Shown: positions 51,277 through 59,028 of the stretch, in pieces | Position numbering within the stretch: position 1 is the stretch's first letter | How the letters are laid out: every line of letters starts with the position of its first letter | Assembly (NCBI GenBank): GCA_040219275.1 | Contig: JAVJSU010000070.1 | Coordinates: 42,297-106,296, forward strand | DNA from: JAVJSU01 sp040219275 | Lineage (GTDB): Bacteria; Chloroflexota; Anaerolineae; Aggregatilineales; Phototrophicaceae | Direction: 5' to 3' | Length of the DNA: 64,000 nt | The notes under the pieces: model-generated | Databases searched by the model: none | The model's input: only the letters and a program-made list of their open reading frames with translations | Told to the model about the DNA's origin: nothing | Translations under genes and position numbers: made by a program

Positions 51277-51488
51277 GAACGATCATCCCATTCAGCCCGA
51301 AGTTGGTTTACATACTCTTGAGGGTCAACATCTTTCCAAACTGTCGCACCCAATCCGGCGAGTTCTAAAATGCTATGCTTTTCGGGTTCGGCGCTTTGTT
51401 GAATGGAGGCAGACAACAATTCAATAAGGTCACGTCGTTCCTGCAAAGTCAGGCGATTTACCTGTTCCATAATTTGCGTCACAGTCAT
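51273..51488 (-). CDS. Antitoxin-like protein coupled to PIN remnant
   Basis: This protein of 71 residues begins at the ATG at 51488 or a GTG at 51491; AAGGAG is upstream of both. It has a helical N-terminus (VTQIMEQVNRLTLQERRDLI) and an acidic, Trp-containing tail (GLGATVWKDVDPQEYVNQLR, AEWDDR). The pattern is common to small antitoxins encoded before PIN or RelE toxins, with the tail expected to bind the toxin. The GTGA overlap with the truncated PIN frame supports pairing. Confidence 0.75.
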   Translation of the reverse strand: MTVTQIMEQVNRLTLQERRDLIELLSASIQQSAEPEKHSILELAGLGATVWKDVDPQEYVNQLRAEWDDRS

Positions 51489-51560
51489 CACAACTACTCC
51501 TTACTTTTGCATCATTATAACATTATTGTCCCGCGTGATGCTCGATTTCCCACATCAAAC

Positions 51561-53096
51561 TTACACCGTATTCGTGCCACCGGAGCGGATTAAATCCTGC
51601 TTGAGCGCCCACAATTTTTCGGTCAGTGAGACGTGATAGATGTGCGGGTTGACGATACGGCGCACACCGCTATCGAGCCGTTCGAGGTCGCGCTGACGTT
51701 GCTCGCGGAGCGCGTCAATCGGCGGGAATTCATAGCCGACTTTGCCATCGGTCATGATGGTTGCGTGCAGATTTTCGATCTCGCTGATGCGCTCTCTTTT
51801 GAGCGTCCGGTACATGGTGTGCTGGCTGGGATGGTGCATGGAGATGGACTCCTGCTGGTCGGGATGTTCGTCGTCGAGGCTGAGGAGATCGACAATCGCC
51901 TTGCCACGTTTATCGTAAATGCGCCAGATTTCTTTACTGCCGGGGTTGGGGATTTTCGCCGCACTCTCGGAGAGTTTGAGCGCCGGAAGCCATTCGCCTT
52001 TTTCGCTGTGGACGGCGACCAATTTATAGACCCCATTGAGCGCCCCTGCCCCGTGCGAGGTAATCAGGCGCGTGCCGACACCGAAGACCAGACGACCAAT
52101 CACATGGTCAGCATCAATCCCGTTGGCGCGGGCTTCGTCCTGAATTTGCGCGATGATCTGGAGGAGCACCAATTCGTCAATGTCACTCGATAGCACAATG
52201 CTGGTTTCCGGGAAACCGGCATCGTCCAGCATTTTCGCGGCGCGGATGCTCAGATACGCGAGATCGCCGGAATCGAGGCGCACGCCGTTGGGTTTGTGTC
52301 CCTTTGCTTTGAGTTCATTGAAGACGGTGATGGCGTTGGGGATGCCACTTTCCAGCGTGTTGACCGTATCCACCAGCAGAAGGCAATCATCGGGGTAGAC
52401 CTCTGCATAGGCACGGAAAGCCTCTAGCTCACCCATGCCGAGCGACATAAACACCTGCACCATGCTATGAGCGTGCGTGCCTTTGGGCGGATAGCCGAGC
52501 ACATACGACACGCCCGCGTTCGAGGTGAAATCCGCGCCACCGATGAGCGCCGCCCGTGCGCCTGCGACGGCACTTTTGCCATGTGCGCGACGTGCGCCGA
52601 ATTCCAGCATCAACTGTCCGCGCCCGGCTTGATGGATGCGGGCGGCTTTGGTGGCGATGAGCGTTTGATAGTTGAGTTGATTAAGCAGTTGCGTCTCTAA
52701 GATTTGCGCGGCGAGCATCGGACCTTCGACCGTGACGAGCGGGACGTTGGGATGCACCGCCCGCCCTTCGGGGATTGCCGTCAGCGTCAGCGCGTCGAAG
52801 TTGCCATATTGACGCAGATACGCCAGAAAATCATCCTTGAAGAGTTGATCGCCTGTTGCGGTTTTTTGTGAGCGCAAATAGCCGATTTCCGCATCGCCGA
52901 AGCGGGCTTCTGCCATCCAATCGACCAGCCATTCTAAGCCGGCATTGATGCAATACCCCGCCTGATGCGTGCCGTAATCGGGATAACTGCGGAAGAAGTG
53001 GTCAAATTGCACACGGCGCTCGTGCAAGCCATAGCGAAAGTATAATTGTGCCATCGTCAGTTGATACAGGTCGGTGAAGAGAATGCCCTCCGCCAC
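51561..53096 (-). CDS. pncB: Nicotinate phosphoribosyltransferase
   Basis: This 511-residue enzyme of NAD salvage joins nicotinate and PRPP to give nicotinate mononucleotide. Family features are the N-terminal FTDLYQLTMAQLYFRYGLHE, the phosphoribosyl-site GARRAHGKSAVAGARAALIG, GTHAHSMVQVFMSLG with the catalytic His, and VRLDSGDLAYLS followed by FGVGTRLITS. The GTG at 53096 lacks a close ribosome site. A perfect AGGAGG lies 27 nt upstream, followed by in-frame ATC ATC GAT, so the true start may be further upstream at a rare codon. Confidence 0.93.
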   Translation of the reverse strand: MAEGILFTDLYQLTMAQLYFRYGLHERRVQFDHFFRSYPDYGTHQAGYCINAGLEWLVDWMAEARFGDAEIGYLRSQKTATGDQLFKDDFLAYLRQYGNFDALTLTAIPEGRAVHPNVPLVTVEGPMLAAQILETQLLNQLNYQTLIATKAARIHQAGRGQLMLEFGARRAHGKSAVAGARAALIGGADFTSNAGVSYVLGYPPKGTHAHSMVQVFMSLGMGELEAFRAYAEVYPDDCLLLVDTVNTLESGIPNAITVFNELKAKGHKPNGVRLDSGDLAYLSIRAAKMLDDAGFPETSIVLSSDIDELVLLQIIAQIQDEARANGIDADHVIGRLVFGVGTRLITSHGAGALNGVYKLVAVHSEKGEWLPALKLSESAAKIPNPGSKEIWRIYDKRGKAIVDLLSLDDEHPDQQESISMHHPSQHTMYRTLKRERISEIENLHATIMTDGKVGYEFPPIDALREQRQRDLERLDSGVRRIVNPHIYHVSLTEKLWALKQDLIRSGGTNTV

Positions 53097-53439
53097 CTGT
53101 TGTTCGATTGTATCGATGATGCACCTCCTGAAAAAGATGTAAGATAGTAGATGTTAGATTTTAGATAAAAGATGTTAGACAAAAGATAAAAGATAATTTG
53201 AGCGAACATGGATGATCTATGAGACTGTCTGCCATTATAGAGGATTTCGCGGCGGGTGGGGTAATTTATGAGGCGATGGCACAGTCAAAATCATCGACTA
53301 GAATGGTCAGTGTCAGTTTTGAGGAAAATCTGTGCGGTGGGGTTTGTCGATCTATAATAGGCGTTTCTTTTGTTGATTTGCCTGCATGGTAGTATTCTAA
53401 AGAAATAGACCTGTTTAAACATATGGATGAGTTATTCAG
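53097..53439. repeat. Intergenic region with families D and E
   Basis: No gene is found here. At 53134-53199 a GATGTTAGATTTTAGATAAA-type tandem string (family D) occurs. At 53233-53265 the family E unit ATTATAGAGGATTTCGCGG continues GCGGGTGGGGTAAT. Read on the minus strand, E contains CTATAATG, a plausible -10 element pointing toward pncB. Confidence 0.65.
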
Positions 53440-54525
53440 ATGAGACAGTTGTTTCTAAGCACCTTAGTTTTACTGTTAAACTTCAATTTATACGCGCAAG
53501 AAACACCAATTATAGAATTTTCATGCCCAAGCGTAAGTACTCAAAACCGTCTTCCAGCTACCGCTACAGAAGATGTTTTTTATATAGATGATGACGATGA
53601 GAACCTAATTTTGTATCGCGGCTCCACGGAAGGCATTACCGAAACCCAACTGCCAATTGATGGCGGAGCACTAGAATATAAACTCTCCCCTTCTGGTGAT
53701 TATCTAGCAATACTGACACTCGATAGCAATGTCAACTTGCTAATTTTTGATATCAGTGAGGGTTTGATTCAAGATTACGTAACAACAGTTGAAATTACGT
53801 CTGTATTTAGGTTAGTTTGGCTTGACGATAACAATATTAGAATAAACGAATCAACATCTACCGCGAGGATTAAAAGCCATACATTAAATATAGAAACAGG
53901 AGACATAATTGTAAGTTTAGTTGATTTATCTTCAATTATTGAAACAGATAACTTAAATTATGTGTACTCCCCGGATATGAGGTATTTGGGTTTCTTTAGT
54001 CAAAGTCATTTTAACGTAGCGACTGTTAGTGATAATAATATTGTGTATGCTACGGATATTTTCGACTACTATAACACCTTATCTTCAACTGTCTGGTCGC
54101 CTTCCAGCCGTGAGGTACTTATTTATACCTCTGAGTGGTTGATCCTCGACCTTAATTCTCAGGAGACTGAACCGCTTCCAACCGTTCCGAATTACGACTT
54201 CTCATATCCCATATGGTCACCTGATAGTGAATCAATCGCTTTTCTGGGAACAAGATTGCCTCGTGAGCGTCCAAACGTATTGAGTGATTTAATCTTATAC
54301 AAACGCTCTCAAAATACATTAGTTGATCTATGTCAAAGTGGAATGTTTTTTATTAACGGTGTGCAAAATGACGTGGATTGGTCAAGTGATGGAAGGTGGC
54401 TCGCTTATATTATGGAGACATTGGAAGGATTAAATTTGTATGCTATCGACTTAAACAATAACATAATAGCGACAATAGAATTACGTTCTACAGGTTCTGT
54501 TCCTCGTTTATTAGGTTGGCGATAG
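53440..54525 (+). CDS. Secreted WD40/TolB-like beta-propeller protein
   Basis: This 361-residue exported protein has a signal peptide (about 1-19, ending NLYAQ). The rest shows propeller-type strands such as LEYKLSPSGDYLAILTLDSN, YSPDMRYLGFF, WSPSSREVLIYTSEWLILDL and IWSPDSESIAFLGTRLP, which correspond to about six or seven blades. The gene is AT-richer than its surroundings and has no clear ribosome site. It has the same style as the other secreted propellers in the window. No enzyme motif is present. Confidence 0.78.
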   Translation: MRQLFLSTLVLLLNFNLYAQETPIIEFSCPSVSTQNRLPATATEDVFYIDDDDENLILYRGSTEGITETQLPIDGGALEYKLSPSGDYLAILTLDSNVNLLIFDISEGLIQDYVTTVEITSVFRLVWLDDNNIRINESTSTARIKSHTLNIETGDIIVSLVDLSSIIETDNLNYVYSPDMRYLGFFSQSHFNVATVSDNNIVYATDIFDYYNTLSSTVWSPSSREVLIYTSEWLILDLNSQETEPLPTVPNYDFSYPIWSPDSESIAFLGTRLPRERPNVLSDLILYKRSQNTLVDLCQSGMFFINGVQNDVDWSSDGRWLAYIMETLEGLNLYAIDLNNNIIATIELRSTGSVPRLLGWR

Positions 54526-54593
54526 ACGCAGAAATTACATCGCCAAACAGGTTGGACACACAAGGCGTTGCAGAGAGTGCCGACTAGTCCCGG

Positions 54594-54613
54594 CATTATA
54601 GAGGATTTCGCGG
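54594..54613. repeat. Dispersed repeat, family E (short)
   Basis: CATTATAGAGGATTTCGCGG lies directly before the stop of the following minus-strand gene. It is a short copy of the element found at 53233, 54888 and 55323. Confidence 0.7.
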
Positions 54614-54615
54614 TG

Positions 54616-54864
54616 TTATTTATCGTCATTCGGTGGCAGTAGTTCCGCTAAAACCTCATCAGCAGGACGAACATTCCCCGCCAGTACATCCAGCATAGAT
54701 TGCCGTAATCCAGTCACCAATTCTTCATTAGTCGGCTCGTCAAAGTAATCTGCCAGCACATCACTGACGACATCATCGAGCGCGATTTTGCGGTTTTTCG
54801 ATTCGCGTTGCAGGTATGCCAGCACGTCATCGGATAATTTCAGCTTGACTTCTATCGTGGTCAT
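54616..54864 (-). CDS. Orphan antitoxin-like protein
   Basis: This 82-residue protein has the same plan as the antitoxin encoded at 49307-49570: IEVKLKLSDDVLAYLQRESK at the start, then DEPTNEELVTGLRQSMLDVL and AGNVRPADEVLAELLP, matching DEPTKEQ and AGDYRPAHEVLDE there. No toxin open frame follows; downstream is repeat E and a convergent propeller gene. It is either a solitary regulator, an antidote to a toxin encoded elsewhere, or the survivor of a broken module. A TATAAT-bearing family E copy lies 24 bp upstream. Confidence 0.7.
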   Translation of the reverse strand: MTTIEVKLKLSDDVLAYLQRESKNRKIALDDVVSDVLADYFDEPTNEELVTGLRQSMLDVLAGNVRPADEVLAELLPPNDDK

Positions 54865-54887
54865 GTCGTTTTATGTCTTTATACAGT

Positions 54888-54920
54888 CATTATAGAGGAT
54901 TTTGCGGTGGGTGGGGTAAT
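54888..54920 (-). promoter_or_regulatory. Family E copy acting as a putative promoter
   Basis: The unit CATTATAGAGGATTTTGCGG followed by TGGGTGGGGTAAT reads TCCTCTATAATG on the minus strand. The TATAAT is about 24 bp upstream of the antitoxin-like ATG at 54864. The unit also supplies the last codons and stop of the HicB-like gene. Confidence 0.5.
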
Positions 54921-55138
54921 ACAAGCGCCTGTTCATCTGGAACGCTATCACTATCCATTGGCGGTACAGGTTCACCATGCGCGATCAAATCTTCGATATG
55001 AAGGTCAATCGCTTCACGCATCATGCGGATAGCCTCGTCAATACTCTCGCCCATGCTGGCAATACCCAGACTAGGACATTCCACCCAATACGGCACTTCT
55101 TCATCCGGCTCGCTACGATGAATAATAATTTTTCGCAT
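54890..55138 (-). CDS. HicB-family antitoxin-like protein, orphan
   Basis: This 82-residue protein has the HicB-type partial RNase-H fold: VPYWVECPSLGIASMGESID followed by EAIRMMREAIDLHIEDLIAH, GEPVPP. The usual partner HicA (about 60 residues, with a catalytic His) is not found on either side. Its last codons (PHPPQNPL) are provided by the inserted family E repeat, so its C-terminus may differ from the ancestral one. HicB proteins without a C-terminal DNA-binding domain are common. Confidence 0.8.
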   Translation of the reverse strand: MRKIIIHRSEPDEEVPYWVECPSLGIASMGESIDEAIRMMREAIDLHIEDLIAHGEPVPPMDSDSVPDEQALVLPHPPQNPL

Positions 55139-55322
55139 GTTCGTCCTTTCACCCTCATCACGCTACGAAGATGTAACCTACTTGCGCGATTTTAGGAATG
55201 CTGTAGATCATCGGATTTTCTACCATTATAACGCATTTCATTTTTGTCAGTCTGCCGATGCGAAGTAAACTAACTACTACACGCGTGAAAAGAAATGATG
55301 GATAATCGCTGTCTCTGCCCCG

Positions 55323-55446
55323 TCATTATAGAGGATTTCGCGGGCATTCGATCCGTGCCGTGACCGCAGAAATCCGCGCCGAGTACCTCCACGATTCCAA
55401 GCTCCAACTGCGCGAACTGGCACAGGACGATTTTCACTTCGGGTAG
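55323..55446 (+). pseudogene. Remnant of an unknown gene's 3' end, next to repeat E
   Basis: After a family E unit (55323-55343) the plus strand carries a coding-like tail, VTAEIRAEYLHDSKLQLREL followed by AQDDFHFG and a TAG stop at 55444-55446. The same ending, LHDSNLQLRELAQDDFHYG, occurs on the minus strand at 58863-58922. No start codon or upstream body is present. The whole gap 55139-55453 contains nothing else. Confidence 0.55.
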
Positions 55447-55453
55447 GAGATGT

Positions 55454-56116
55454 TTATGCGTCATTCGTCCGACCTGCATAGTCCGCGAGTTTCAACAGAA
55501 ATTCCCGTTGCGAAGCGGTGATGCTGTAACTAATTTGGATGAGTTCTTCTTCAACGGCATGAGTCTGTAAATTATCGAGTAATTCGAGCCAGAGATGCCC
55601 AATACCGTTGAAATCATAAACGGATGAATCGTTCCAACTACGAAAATTTCTGAGAAGCGATGCTAACTCTGTGTACGATTGAATCAGCACAGGTGATATT
55701 GATGCCATTTGTTGCTCCCTGTTGGATGAATGTCGTAGATATATTGGAAGGTTTTCGATAGTCTCCTTCGTAAAAAAGTGCTGATATTCACCATCAGCCT
55801 CTACCCATCCATCGTATTGAGTCAGGATAAGTTTCAAAAATTGGGCTAAGCCATCCAAGCTGGAGTAACGAAATTCTACCGCAACGATGGTTTTGCTGTT
55901 TAACGCTAGAAAGTTTTGTTCTTCTTCCTTGGAATCAAATATGTGCTCTTTTTCTCGCATAATGGTGAAAAAACAGGTTCGTTCCGGGTCACTTGGAAAC
56001 CGAATTTGAAGTTCATCCTCAGAATAACGAACATAGTCATAATTTTCTTTTGATGCGATTTCGCCGATTTGCGGGATCGTGATAATTTCTTTTGTCAGGT
56101 ATGTCAATGATTCCAT
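55454..56116 (-). CDS. Hypothetical protein
   Basis: This 220-residue protein is unrecognised. It has no signal peptide. The first half has an alternating beta pattern (ELQIRFPSDPERTCFFTIMR, KTIVAVEFRYSSLDGLAQFL) and the second half is helical (QMASISPVLIQSYTELASLL, QREFLLKLADYAGR). Codon use is AT-richer than the metabolic genes. Its style resembles immunity-type accessory proteins, but I cannot support that from a motif. TTTGGAGG precedes the start. Confidence 0.6.
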   Translation of the reverse strand: MESLTYLTKEIITIPQIGEIASKENYDYVRYSEDELQIRFPSDPERTCFFTIMREKEHIFDSKEEEQNFLALNSKTIVAVEFRYSSLDGLAQFLKLILTQYDGWVEADGEYQHFFTKETIENLPIYLRHSSNREQQMASISPVLIQSYTELASLLRNFRSWNDSSVYDFNGIGHLWLELLDNLQTHAVEEELIQISYSITASQREFLLKLADYAGRTNDA

Positions 56117-56196
56117 TTTTCCTCCAAATTTTATAGCGATCCATATCTGCCTTAGTAGCTATTATGACATAAATGCGTTTCGCTATATGTAAATAA

Positions 56197-56229
56197 AACG
56201 GGACGACCTTGCGTGTAGATCGTCCCGTT
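56197..56229 (-). terminator. Terminator of the DUF3179 gene
   Basis: AACGGGACGA (56197-56206) pairs with TCGTCCCGTT (56220-56229). On the minus strand the stem is followed by TTTTATTT. It lies about 50 bp after the stop of the DUF3179 gene and fits rho-independent termination. Confidence 0.8.
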
Positions 56230-56277
56230 GAAAATCGTGTTTTTACTGACTCACTGAACTACTGACCCGCTAACCCA

Positions 56278-58077
56278 CTACTCCATCGCCTCATACACCA
56301 GCGTATCGGGATAGAAGCTATACCAGCCGAACCAGAACGCCAGATGTCCACCGATGCGCGGCAGAGTGTCGCCGTCCGCGCTGACGAGTGCCTCCTCCGT
56401 CACGTCCCAGATCACCCCGTCTGCATCGACAATGTGAGTCGCGTCTTCTCCGGCGCTAAAGATGAAGCCTTCACTCGCATACGCCCGCACCGCCGCGCCA
56501 CCCGGCTCGAAGAACTCGCGCTCCGGTGTTTCTCGCGCCACGATGACCACATTCGTCCCCGCCAGCGTATCATTGACGACCACTTCAGGGATAATCGTCG
56601 CCAGCGGATAGGCTTTCGGCGTGTGTTCAATGTTCAGCGCGAAGACCATCTCCTTATTTTCCTGCTCGGAGGTATCCTGCTGGAACACCGGAAACATGAT
56701 GAAATCTTCGTTGTTGAAATATTCAGAATACGCCGCGCCGTTGCCATAATTGCGCTCAAAACCGGTACTCAGGCTCAACACGCTGGTATCAGGATGATCG
56801 TCGAGCCATGTTTGCCAGTCGGTGGTCACGACGGGCAGAATTTCCAGCCGGATGTCACTTTCCGCCAGCGGACCAAACGCGGGCGTTCCCGTCAGCGCAT
56901 TCCAGACGGTGAACGTCGTGCGGTCATACATCAGCTTATTGGAGCGCATCAACATGCCCGTAGAGCCGAATTCCAGCGTGGTTGTGCCGAGATTTTCACC
57001 ATCGACAGTCAAATCGGGAATGATCGGGTTATACAGAATGCCCGCCCCGCACAGCGTACAATACGCCAGCATTACGGGTGTGCCGTCCACACTGCCGGAT
57101 AAACTCGCGGTCAGGTTGAGCATGTCACTTTCGCTCAGGTCGGGCAGTTCACCCAGCGCGTCCGCCGTCGAGTCAAAATTCGCCCAGCTGATCGCGCTTT
57201 CAGGGTCGATAAATCCGCCTGTGGTGGGGCATCCAGCAGAATCACCCGTGACGAAAATCCAGCCGTCCTGCTGACCGCGTGCCTGAAACGGACGCGGTGC
57301 ACGGAAATTGCAGATCGCCTCACCGTCTGGCGCATCATAAAGCGGGATCATGCCGAGCACATCGTTGAACATCTCGTGCCAGTTGAGCAGACGCAAGGGA
57401 TAAGCGCGATTATCGCCATTGATGCTCACGCCGAAAACCAATTCGTCATCGGCGGGATAACGGCAATCATCCCCCCGACAAAATGACCGCAGAGTCTCGC
57501 CTTCCAGCGCGGCTTGCTCCGGCGAAATTTGCCGTGCGTTCACCAGCGACGGAATGCCATCCACGCGCACGCCTCCCCAGACCGCTTCCAGCAGATTGAT
57601 GTTGGCGTTATCCTGCACGCCCGCCGCGAAAAATTCCTCGAAGCGCGGGTCAATCACCCTGCCGAATAACTCGCCCTTGAACACGTCGTAATCCGGCGGG
57701 AGTTCAATATTTTCGGCGGATGCCCATTCAAAGTAGGCTTGCCAATCTTCACCAAAATCCTGATCGGAAAGCTGTTCCACACCGTTAACGATGGCATCGG
57801 TGAGCAGATAAAAGTTGGAAAATGGCGAACGGGCGAAATACCACATATCAATCAACGGGGCGAGATACAGCGGATCGCCACTGTTGGCGACGGCATCAAT
57901 ATACCCGCGATTGCTCCCGTCGTAGGTCTGCGCGGTCTCGACGAAATTATCCAGCATCCCGCGCATCGTGCCGAGATAATCGGAGGTGTCGATGTTGCGT
58001 TGGGCGCTGATGTTGCCCGCAGAAAGCGTGAGGAACAAGGTGCTCAAAATTAAGATCAACAGGCGTTTTCGGTACAT
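56278..58077 (-). CDS. Secreted DUF3179-domain protein
   Basis: This 599-residue exported protein has a signal peptide (about 1-25, ending GNISAQ). Most of the rest matches DUF3179: RAYPLRLLNWHEMFNDVLGM, AYCTLCGAGILYNPI, FGSTGMLMRSNKLMYDRTTF and AFGPLAESDIRLEILPVVTT. DUF3179 proteins carry a conserved cysteine pair (here CTLCG) and their function is unknown to me. The length is greater than many members because of a helical N-terminal region (about 30-180). It forms a single gene closed by its own terminator. Confidence 0.9.
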   Translation of the reverse strand: MYRKRLLILILSTLFLTLSAGNISAQRNIDTSDYLGTMRGMLDNFVETAQTYDGSNRGYIDAVANSGDPLYLAPLIDMWYFARSPFSNFYLLTDAIVNGVEQLSDQDFGEDWQAYFEWASAENIELPPDYDVFKGELFGRVIDPRFEEFFAAGVQDNANINLLEAVWGGVRVDGIPSLVNARQISPEQAALEGETLRSFCRGDDCRYPADDELVFGVSINGDNRAYPLRLLNWHEMFNDVLGMIPLYDAPDGEAICNFRAPRPFQARGQQDGWIFVTGDSAGCPTTGGFIDPESAISWANFDSTADALGELPDLSESDMLNLTASLSGSVDGTPVMLAYCTLCGAGILYNPIIPDLTVDGENLGTTTLEFGSTGMLMRSNKLMYDRTTFTVWNALTGTPAFGPLAESDIRLEILPVVTTDWQTWLDDHPDTSVLSLSTGFERNYGNGAAYSEYFNNEDFIMFPVFQQDTSEQENKEMVFALNIEHTPKAYPLATIIPEVVVNDTLAGTNVVIVARETPEREFFEPGGAAVRAYASEGFIFSAGEDATHIVDADGVIWDVTEEALVSADGDTLPRIGGHLAFWFGWYSFYPDTLVYEAME

Positions 58078-58158
58078 GTGAGGTCTCCATCTCGTCTATT
58101 TTACGCATGATGGTGGCATAAAAGTCTTACGAATGGATTGCGGGGCGGGGAGAATTTT

Positions 58159-58194
58159 TAAGATATTAGACAATAGATTTTAGATGCTAGATGC
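58159..58194. repeat. Dispersed repeat, family D
   Basis: AAGATATTAGACAATAGATT followed by TTAGATGCTAGATGCC is a short copy of the TTAGA-type repeat also found at 53134-53199. It lies in the leader side of the DUF3179 gene. Confidence 0.6.
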
Positions 58195-58286
58195 CATCGT
58201 TCACCGCTTCGTTTCAACGCCTACTGTATCCAAAATCTTTGACCGTGTACCGTTTAGGTTTTGAGTTTGAAAAACACCGCTTTTAC

Positions 58287-58673
58287 TTATGCAGGGCTGT
58301 ATTGACTCTCAAGGTGCTGAATTGCATCGTCCATGCTAGAAACCAGTTTGACGTGTTTCATACGATCCGGCACAATTTTCATCATGAGACCAAACATCAT
58401 CTCAGGAAATCGTCCCGCGCCAACGACGACCATATCACGCGATTTTGGGTGATGACGTTGGCTGACATTTTTCATTTTCGATAGAATATTTGACGGTAGC
58501 GCATCGCCATTTCGCATATCCAAAATATAATCGACATACTCGAAATGAGCGGATTCCATCATTTCATAGGCGGTTTTCATCGCACCCTGAAAATCATCCC
58601 AGACCCATTTGCCGTCAATCGTGAATGAGATGATGTTCGTTCCCGGCGCAAACCATTGCACTGAAATTCCCAT
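58287..58673 (-). CDS. STAS/SpoIIAA-like protein
   Basis: This 128-residue cytoplasmic protein has the same size and fold pattern as the one at 21765-22148: NIISFTIDGKWVWDDFQGAM, EYVDYILDMRNGDALPSNIL, SRDMVVVGAGRFPEMMFGLM and a final helix SSMDDAIQHLESQ. The DMRNGDALP stretch lies where STAS domains carry the switch serine. Function unknown; small SpoIIAA-like proteins of this type may act in lipid or protein binding. GGAGAGAAAC precedes the ATG. Confidence 0.65.
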   Translation of the reverse strand: MGISVQWFAPGTNIISFTIDGKWVWDDFQGAMKTAYEMMESAHFEYVDYILDMRNGDALPSNILSKMKNVSQRHHPKSRDMVVVGAGRFPEMMFGLMMKIVPDRMKHVKLVSSMDDAIQHLESQYSPA

Positions 58674-58862
58674 GTTATGTTTCTCTCCTTTGTGCGTCAG
58701 GAGGATAACATCCTCAAGATCGTCTTATTTGTTACCCATAATTCCGATAATTGAACTTCTTACATTCTAATATATTAGTAGCAAAATTTAGCCTTAAGGA
58801 TCGACAAAATGTGAGGTTGCACGCAAAACGTGTGAGGCGCACGCGGAGTCGTCGTGTTTTCC

Positions 58863-58922
58863 CTATCCGTAATGAAAATCATCCTGTGCCAGTTCGCGCA
58901 GTTGGAGGTTGGAATCGTGGAG
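58863..58922 (-). pseudogene. Second remnant of the LRELAQDDFH gene end
   Basis: On the minus strand LHDSNLQLRELAQDDFHYG precedes a TAG at 58863-58865. It matches the remnant at 55323-55446 except for K/N and F/Y changes. It is fused, out of frame, to the signal-peptide frame at 58879-59028, so an internal deletion has removed the body of the gene. Confidence 0.6.
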
Positions 58923-59028
58923 GCAGATCACCCGCAGGTGACTGTGCAATCGTCGCGGACGCAAGCAAGGCGGTCAGCAGGAGGAGGAGAAGCAGGCAAT
59001 TTTGGAGAAAACGAGATTTATTGTTCAT
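58879..59028 (-). pseudogene. Truncated secreted-protein gene (signal peptide only)
   Basis: An ATG at 59028 overlaps the last codons of the WD40 lipoprotein gene by 11 nt and encodes 49 residues. A textbook signal peptide (SRFLQNCLLLLLLLTALLAS, ending ATIAQ) is followed by about 20 residues that then stop. The downstream sequence in another frame encodes LHDSNLQLRELAQ. The original product was therefore an exported protein translationally coupled to the propeller lipoprotein. Confidence 0.6.
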
